Source: Halobacteriales archaeon QS_8_69_26 (lineage in GTDB: Archaea > Halobacteriota > Halobacteria > Halobacteriales > SW-7-71-33). Taken from it: a DNA stretch of 64,000 bases. Of this stretch, positions 58,152-64,000 are shown piece after piece (position 1 is the first letter of the stretch; every line of letters starts with the position of its first letter). The notes under the pieces were generated by a model. That model had not been told where the DNA came from. It was given only the letters and a program-made list of their open reading frames with translations, and ran no database searches. The stretch lies in NCBI GenBank assembly GCA_003023195.1, contig PXRX01000034.1, positions 23,004-87,003 of the forward strand, in the 5' to 3' direction. Made by a program: the position numbers and the translations under genes.

Positions 58152-58601
58152 CTACCCCTCGCGGGTCGGTTCCCGGGCCCAGAACAGCGTGTCCCCCGGG
58201 ACGGGTTCGGGCCGGGCGTCGACCGCGGGGGGATCCCCCCCGAGCGTCGTGAACGCCAGCGCGGCCCCGGCCTCCCGGGCGACTGCCTGGAGGGGCCGGT
58301 GGAGTTCCGGCGGGGCGTTCAGCGCGTACACGGCCCCGGCGTCCCGGTAGACCGACGGGTCGGGGTCGGTGACGTCGTCGCGGACGAACGTCACCCCGTC
58401 GGGCACCGGTCGCTCCCGGAGGTCAGTGGCCGTGACCGCGACGCCGCGGTCGGCCAACAGTGCGGCGACCGCAGGGCGGCGACCGATCCCCACCTCGACG
58501 ACGCGGTCGAACCGCGCGAGCCGGTCGGCGAGGGTGCGGACCCTCGCGGCGGCCGCCGGGGTCGGACCGTCGTCGGGCGGGTCTCCTGGCGTCCCGGTCA
58601 T
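58152..58601 (-). CDS. UPF0146 family Rossmann protein
   Basis: A 149-residue protein from ATG 58601: VRTLADRLARFDRVVEVGIG, RRPAVAALLADRGVAVTATD and GVTFVRDDVTDPDPSVYRDA. This is a SAM-methyltransferase-like Rossmann fold (VEVGIG glycine loop), classified as UPF0146 in archaea. No methyl-acceptor is known. Divergent from the HAD gene. Confidence 0.88.
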   Translation of the reverse strand: MTGTPGDPPDDGPTPAAAARVRTLADRLARFDRVVEVGIGRRPAVAALLADRGVAVTATDLRERPVPDGVTFVRDDVTDPDPSVYRDAGAVYALNAPPELHRPLQAVAREAGAALAFTTLGGDPPAVDARPEPVPGDTLFWAREPTREG

Positions 58602-58655
58602 CGGCGGTCCTTGGACGGCTCCCGGCAAAAGGATCGTGGACCGGCTGGATCCGGG

Positions 58656-58675
58656 TTACAGTAACTTTACTGTAA
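58656..58675. promoter_or_regulatory. Bipartite TTACWGTAA motif, site 5 of 5
   Basis: TTACAGTAA (58656-58664) and TTACTGTAA (58667-58675) separated by CT, forming a larger 20-bp inverted repeat. It lies between divergent genes, 55 bases from the UPF0146 start and 82 from the HAD start. Confidence 0.6.
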
Positions 58676-58757
58676 GACGGGATCCCCCCAGCACCGCCGG
58701 TTTGACGCCGCGGTCGATCCCGACACGCCCTTGTCGCCGCCGGTTCTGGGGTGGACC

Positions 58758-59723
58758 ATGGCGTTCGAATCGGGCGACGGGGAGGGAGGACTGGGCGACG
58801 CGATACCGGCGGGCGCCGACCCCGCGGACCTCCGGGCGGCGGTCGTGTTCGACGTCGACGGCGTCCTCGTGGACGTCTCGGCGTCCTACCGGCGGGCGAT
58901 CCGCGAGGCCGTCGACCGGGTGTACGGCGAGACGATAGAGCCCGGACAGATCCAGCCGTTCAAGGACGCCGGCGGGTTCAACAACGACTGGACGGTCACC
59001 GACGCCGTCGCGCTGTTCGTCCTCGCCCGCCGGGAGGGCGACCCAAGGCTGGAGGGCGACGAGGCCGTCGAGACGTACGCAAACGCCATCGCGGAGCGTG
59101 GCGGTGGCCTGGAGGGCGCGAAGGCCGTCGTCCGGGAGGGGCTGTCGGCCGGGGCCGCCGACCGGGTGTTCGAGGCCTGGGACCCCGGCCGCCTGCGGGC
59201 GGTCTTCCAGCAGCTCTACCTCGGGGCGGAGCTGTACCGCGACCTGGAGGACGCCGACCCCGACCCCGAGTTCGCCGACGAGGCGGGGTACATCAACGAC
59301 GAGCAGGTGCTGGTCGACGGGGAGACGATCGAAGCGATCACCGACCGCTTCGTGGTCGGGGTCTTCACCGGGCGGCCCGCCGCGGAGGCCGACCACGCCC
59401 TCGACCGTGCCGGCCTGGACGTGCCGGACGAGCACCGGGTGACGATGGACTCGCCGTTCCCCGGCAAGCCCGATCCGGAGGGACTGGTCGCGCTGGCCGA
59501 CCGCCTCGGCGCGACGGTGGTCGCCTACGTCGGGGACACCCTCGACGACGTCGAGACCGCCCGGCGCGCCGACGAGGAAGACGACCGGAGCTACCTCGCG
59601 GTCGGCGTCCTGACGGGCGGTCTGCGCGGGGTCCAGGGCCGTCGCAAGTTCGAGGAGGCCGGCGCGGACGTGGTTCTGCTGTCGGTCAACGACCTCACCG
59701 ACCTGTTCGAGATCGGGACGTGA
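58758..59723 (+). CDS. HAD-superfamily hydrolase (TIGR01548-like)
   Basis: A 321-residue protein from ATG 58758. HAD motif I is [20 protein letters not shown] (nucleophile and acid/base Asp), with motif [21 protein letters not shown] and motif [22 protein letters not shown]. The large cap contains [20 protein letters not shown]. Haloarchaeal TIGR01548 proteins are often beside histidine genes and have been suggested as histidinol-phosphate-type phosphatases; here no his gene adjoins it. Substrate unknown. Confidence 0.9.
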   Translation: MAFESGDGEGGLGDAIPAGADPADLRAAVVFDVDGVLVDVSASYRRAIREAVDRVYGETIEPGQIQPFKDAGGFNNDWTVTDAVALFVLARREGDPRLEGDEAVETYANAIAERGGGLEGAKAVVREGLSAGAADRVFEAWDPGRLRAVFQQLYLGAELYRDLEDADPDPEFADEAGYINDEQVLVDGETIEAITDRFVVGVFTGRPAAEADHALDRAGLDVPDEHRVTMDSPFPGKPDPEGLVALADRLGATVVAYVGDTLDDVETARRADEEDDRSYLAVGVLTGGLRGVQGRRKFEEAGADVVLLSVNDLTDLFEIGT

Positions 59724-59759
59724 TTCCCAGCCTGAGTCTCCCAGTTCCGGGTAGTCTAC

Positions 59760-59767
59760 GGAGAGAC
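59760..59767. repeat. Target site duplication GGAGAGAC, left copy
   Basis: GGAGAGAC at 59760-59767 recurs exactly at 60465-60472, flanking the IS6 element as an 8-bp direct repeat. Confidence 0.85.
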
Positions 59768-60464
59768 GGTAGTGTTTAGTTTGGAGCATTGTGCCAGCGA
59801 GCGAAGCTCTGCAACCAATTTTCGGCTGTTTCCGGTTTGACGTGGCTGAAGCAGTTCGAAAATGACGAGGTTCGTCGTTTCAGCTCCCGAAAAATCCGTT
59901 CGACAGCATTCCGATTTCCGTGGCGACGCATCTGAAATCGGAGGCCAGTTCGGGAAAGCGCAGTTTGGAGGTGCTTCGCGCCGTCGACGAGAAACATGAC
60001 GGATTCGACATCGTGTTTCTGCCGTAGTTCGCGCAAGAAAATTTCCGTGAGAGCGGTCGTAGTCGTCGCAAATAATCGGACGTGAAGCAGTTCGTTCGAC
60101 TGTGGATCGACGGCCGCGTACAGCCAGAATTGCTCGTCGTTGATTCGAATCACCGTTTCGTCGAGCGCGATCTGATTCGGTGATTTTCCGGATTCGGGCT
60201 GTAAATCGGCTTTTTGCACCCACTTGTGGATGGCTTTGCGACTCCGTTGGACACCCAGACAGTCGAGTAAATCGACGGTATTTGACAGCGAAAGGCCCGC
60301 AACGTGGGCATGAATACCCAGCGCCATCGCTGCCTCGGGTGTCCGCTCGCGCTCCACAAAATCCGAATCAATCCACTCTCTATGACCGTTGAGGCGGGCG
60401 ATTTCTGCCATGAACCAGCAAGAAATTCTCCCGCCTCACTCTTCACGCTTAACTAAACACCGCC
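59768..60464 (-). mobile_element. IS6-family insertion sequence
   Basis: A 697-bp element. Inverted ends: left GGTAGTGTTTAGTTT, right in reverse complement GGCGGTGTTTAGTTAAG. The perfect 8-bp target duplication GGAGAGAC shows a recent, intact insertion. One transposase gene fills it. IS6 elements form cointegrates, so nearby rearrangement is expected; the low-GC island to the right may have come with it. Confidence 0.9.
59776..60411 (-). CDS. IS6-family transposase
   Basis: A 211-residue DDE transposase: AGLSLSNTVDLLDCLGVQRS (HTH), QIALDETVIRINDEQFWLYA (first Asp), VMFLVDGAKHLQTALSRTGL (second Asp) and NAVERIFRELKRRTSSFSN (Glu). It ends with CFSHVKPETAENWLQSFARW. Full length for haloarchaeal ISH-type IS6 proteins (about 210) and no frameshift, so probably active. 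Confidence 0.93.
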   Translation of the reverse strand: MAEIARLNGHREWIDSDFVERERTPEAAMALGIHAHVAGLSLSNTVDLLDCLGVQRSRKAIHKWVQKADLQPESGKSPNQIALDETVIRINDEQFWLYAAVDPQSNELLHVRLFATTTTALTEIFLRELRQKHDVESVMFLVDGAKHLQTALSRTGLRFQMRRHGNRNAVERIFRELKRRTSSFSNCFSHVKPETAENWLQSFARWHNAPN

Positions 60465-60514
60465 GGAGAGACGAGACAAAGAATTATTATCCCATCGTCA
60501 ACATAGTGGCTAGT

Positions 60515-60784
60515 ATGCTGAGAACAGATCCCGCGTTGTACGAAGTGGTTGGTCGACAGAACAACCACCTGTGGCTGGAGGTCCTCGAAGGGGACGATCA
60601 GGGTATTCGGGTTTCTGTCCCTATCCACGACACGGATTACGACGAGGGGGTACAAGACCGGGTTCTGGGTCTGTCCGCTGGTAATGTGCGGGAACTCGTC
60701 CTTGAGAGCGACACCGAACAGAGGCCTAATTGGCGGATTCGAAAGATCGAGGACCCCGGAACTACCGTTGCAGTCCAGCAGTGA
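60515..60784 (+). CDS. Small protein of a low-GC island, function unknown
   Basis: An 89-residue protein: MLRTDPALYEVVGRQNNHLW, LEVLEGDDQGIRVSVPIHDT and NVRELVLESDTEQRPNWRIR. It appears to be a compact beta-barrel-like domain without a recognised family. GC is clearly lower than that of core genes. It lies 43 bases right of the IS6 target duplication and may have been brought in together with the membrane protein downstream. Confidence 0.6.
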   Translation: MLRTDPALYEVVGRQNNHLWLEVLEGDDQGIRVSVPIHDTDYDEGVQDRVLGLSAGNVRELVLESDTEQRPNWRIRKIEDPGTTVAVQQ

Positions 60785-60815
60785 TGTTCCCTGTTAATCG
60801 AGAGCCGCGGGACTT

Positions 60816-61787
60816 CTAGCCCTGTTCTCTGTCTTCGGTGTGGTCGCTTTCCTCGGCTCCGTCTTCCCGGAGCATGCCCACGTCGCCGGACAGGGAAAGT
60901 TCGGACTCGGTGCCGAGAACGAACGTATTTTCGGTGTCCCCAACTGCAACCGCATAGTCGGCAAACAGGTACTCGATGTAGTCCTCTTCGGTCGATTCTG
61001 ACAGGTACCAGAATCCCATGATCCCGAATCCTGAAAGAACTGCCAGGTGCCAGATCGGTTCCCAGTACTCGAAGTATGCGGGTCGGGTATACTCCCAACC
61101 GAGAGCCGGAATTCTGTCACGGGGATCGAACAGAAAGTCAACCAAGCCAGCAATCGTTATGAACGAGAACGCGTACCAAGAAGCGATCCACAGTCCTCGA
61201 TGAAAGTTCCGGAGCGCCTGGATCCGGATCGCCCTCGATGGAGAATCAATATTATCAACCTTACTCAACATCACATGATAAAGTACACCATAGGACGTCG
61301 TACTGAACGGGATCTCGTATGCGTCGACCATATGCTGCCAGATCCTGTTGACTAGTATTACGTCATCAAGTTTATTCCCTCTCGGAGGACGTTTCCATCC
61401 AACCACCGGACCGACAAATGGGTGAAACCAATCCCACGCTAGCCTATCCCAGCATACCGCGTTGTCGTCTTCTTCATTTTCGTCGGCAGCGTCGTTGCGG
61501 CCCTCCTGTGTCCCGTCTTCTCGTTGCTGGAGGGACGGAAGTACCTCTACGCTGTCCATTGTTTTATTGAAATGTTCGCGCTCACCAACAGCGATAGAAG
61601 CGTGCGCCTGCAGGACCGACCCTATAATGAACGCGACGGTGAGAAACAGGCCATATCCTCCGACCGTCGTCGGAACCGGCGGGTTTGGGAAAAAGCCGAT
61701 CGCGACAATCAGTAAAATAACTCCTGGCACTAGGTTACCCAGCAAGTCGTAGGAAGTGAGTCCCCGAAAGTACCGGCCAAACGCCAT
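60816..61787 (-). CDS. Low-GC membrane protein, function unknown
   Basis: A 323-residue protein. Hydrophobic segments: LLGNLVPGVILLIVAIGFFP, GYGLFLTVAFIIGSVLQAHA, ASWYAFSFITIAGLVDFLFD and IWHLAVLSGFGIMGFWYLSE. A cytoplasmic loop (about 75-165) is acidic and contains EDGTQEGRNDAADENEEDDN. The tail is charged. No family recognised. A TATA-like AAAAGTAATTTAACC lies about 25 bases before ATG 61787. The GC content marks it as acquired. Confidence 0.75.
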   Translation of the reverse strand: MAFGRYFRGLTSYDLLGNLVPGVILLIVAIGFFPNPPVPTTVGGYGLFLTVAFIIGSVLQAHASIAVGEREHFNKTMDSVEVLPSLQQREDGTQEGRNDAADENEEDDNAVCWDRLAWDWFHPFVGPVVGWKRPPRGNKLDDVILVNRIWQHMVDAYEIPFSTTSYGVLYHVMLSKVDNIDSPSRAIRIQALRNFHRGLWIASWYAFSFITIAGLVDFLFDPRDRIPALGWEYTRPAYFEYWEPIWHLAVLSGFGIMGFWYLSESTEEDYIEYLFADYAVAVGDTENTFVLGTESELSLSGDVGMLREDGAEESDHTEDREQG

Positions 61788-61878
61788 ACAACGCAGTTAT
61801 TCGTCCGGTTAAATTACTTTTCCGTTATTATTGAGTCATTTCAAACTCACACTGATTTCGTTCTTTCTTGACGCTGTC

Positions 61879-62388
61879 CTACCAAGTATCCCAAAGTCTC
61901 TCGACAAACGTACTTATAGGAACGGCAGTGCCATCGCCGCTGACGGAACTGATCACGATCCACCCGGCGAAGTTCCACCAGGGGACCTCGCGGAGGCGCG
62001 GCCCGGGCAGGTCGTCGGTGTAGGTCCAGTGGCCGCGTTCGACCCCCTGGTGGTCGGTGAGCAGGTCGTAGGCCGTCGCCAGGCCGGCCGCGAGCCCGAC
62101 CGCGACCGGGCCCGGACCGCCGGTGACCAGGAGGGCGATCCGGACGGCGACGTAGACGGTCCCGGTCCAGCCGAAGAGGACGTAGAGGGGGACCCCGAGG
62201 ACCTTCGGCCCGACGTGGCGTTCGAGCCACCCGAGGTCGATCACCACCGCCTCGGCGACGAACGCCACGAGGGCCCCGCCGCCGAACAGGGCCACCGTCG
62301 CGGCCACCGGCCAGGTGAGTGCGGCGTGGACCAGGGCGACGACCCCGAACGCGGCGACGCCGGCGGCGAACCGACGGTCGTCGGACAC
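61879..62388 (-). CDS. DUF422/CruF-like carotenoid-family membrane protein, C-terminus lost
   Basis: A 169-residue frame. The first 145 residues are a normal DUF422 protein: FGVVALVHAALTWPVAATVA, KVLGVPLYVLFGWTGTVYVA, ERGHWTYTDDLPGPRLREVP and WWNFAGWIVIS, which align with GFWTY...PGPYY...SNYAGW of cruF at 9294. CruF continues about 75 residues beyond that point; here the last 20 residues (SVSGDGTAVPISTFVERLWD) are foreign and low-GC. The gene was cut at the island boundary near 61950 and is probably inactive. Confidence 0.7.
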   Translation of the reverse strand: MSDDRRFAAGVAAFGVVALVHAALTWPVAATVALFGGGALVAFVAEAVVIDLGWLERHVGPKVLGVPLYVLFGWTGTVYVAVRIALLVTGGPGPVAVGLAAGLATAYDLLTDHQGVERGHWTYTDDLPGPRLREVPWWNFAGWIVISSVSGDGTAVPISTFVERLWDTW

Positions 62389-62479
62389 GCGAGAGTACGG
62401 CGACCCCGGGTGAGAAGGTTGGGATCGCCGACGAGTCCGTCCGCGACCGTGTGGGACCGGTGGATCGCGGTCGCGAGAA

Positions 62480-63745
<1,266 letters not shown>

Positions 63746-63946
63746 GCCTCCAACTGGGAACAGGGCCGGTATAAGGCCTGCCAAATCCGCGCAGGAGGAC
63801 GCAAGAATTACCAGAGCGCCGGAAACGGCCGGTTTCGGACCGCCAGGGTGAGGGCGACGGACCGCCGCGCGGGGAGCGGTCCTCGCCACGGATCGCTCCT
63901 CGTCGGGAGCGAATGAGCTATGTGGCCGCCGGCCCGGGGCCGAGGT

Positions 63947-64000
63947 ATGCAGGTGATCGTCCACGGCGGTGCCGGCGGGTCGCCGGACGACCCCGAGCCA
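63947..64000 (+). CDS. Isoaspartyl peptidase/L-asparaginase (Ntn family), start only
   Basis: The last 54 bases encode MQVIVHGGAGGSPDDPEP and run off the right edge. VHGGAG near the N-terminus is the signature of plant-type asparaginases/isoaspartyl peptidases, which mature by autocleavage before an internal Thr. Only this N-terminus can be judged. Confidence 0.65.
   Translation, partial: MQVIVHGGAGGSPDDPEP

Overview
The window is a stretch of a haloarchaeal (class Halobacteria) chromosome. Base composition is very GC-rich, encoded proteins are strongly acidic, many genes look leaderless with a TATA-like box about 25-30 bases before the start codon, and many exported proteins carry Tat signals. 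Archaeal markers include aIF5B, NOB1, L1/P0/P1 stalk proteins, halocyanin, PGF-CTERM and MfnA. No rRNA, tRNA, CRISPR array or replication origin was recognised.

Layout. 1-5.4 kb: a CARF-like regulator (cut by the left edge), NOB1, a PRC-barrel protein, a secreted protein, aIF5B and a GNAT acetyltransferase. 5.6-6.6 kb: a VapBC toxin-antitoxin pair and the tail of a dead tyrosine integrase. 6.7-10.2 kb: crtD-lyeJ-cruF, the bacterioruberin operon; crtB (phytoene synthase) lies at 12.4-13.4 kb behind hisH and a sirtuin. 13.7-24.9 kb: MscS, a CRM RNA-binding protein, a large Tat-exported protein with an NPP1/Vps62-like motif, an Hvo_1808-type lipoprotein, a tRNA methylthiotransferase, an EthD/TPP-enzyme pair and small lipoproteins. 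25-30.6 kb: NUDIX, metG, an AT-rich transposon-like element with an HhH protein, and mfnA. 30.8-32.5 kb: a decayed patch with a broken UspA, a DUF2892 gene fused to it antisense, and a frameshifted regulator. 32.5-39.4 kb: ppsA, an eCIS-core/lipase fusion, PhzF, small genes and an aldo/keto reductase. 39.8-40.8 kb: an IS1595-type element. 41-51 kb: persulfide hydrolase-like protein, membrane and surface proteins, a broken gamma carbonic anhydrase, a creatininase-family protein, a DtxR regulator and a GDT1-type transporter. 52-55 kb: ribosomal stalk genes with two different P1/L12 genes. 55-59.7 kb: halocyanin, beta-helix protein, DsrE, UPF0146, HAD hydrolase. 59.8-61.9 kb: an IS6 element with perfect 8-bp target duplication and a low-GC island that has cut off the end of a CruF-like gene. 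62.5-64 kb: isocitrate dehydrogenase and the start of an isoaspartyl peptidase/asparaginase.

Main surprises. (i) A 20-bp bipartite motif, TTACWGTAA-N2-TTACWGTAA, occurs five times about 10-20 kb apart, four of them between divergent genes; the fifth was split by the AT-rich element with an 8-bp target duplication. (ii) The ribosomal stalk P1 gene is duplicated, and the copy at the syntenic position has an altered C-terminal tail. (iii) A DUF4157 (eCIS-core) domain is fused to a class-3 lipase without any injection-system genes nearby. (iv) Several GC-rich 23-33-bp tandem repeats sit right behind stop codons.
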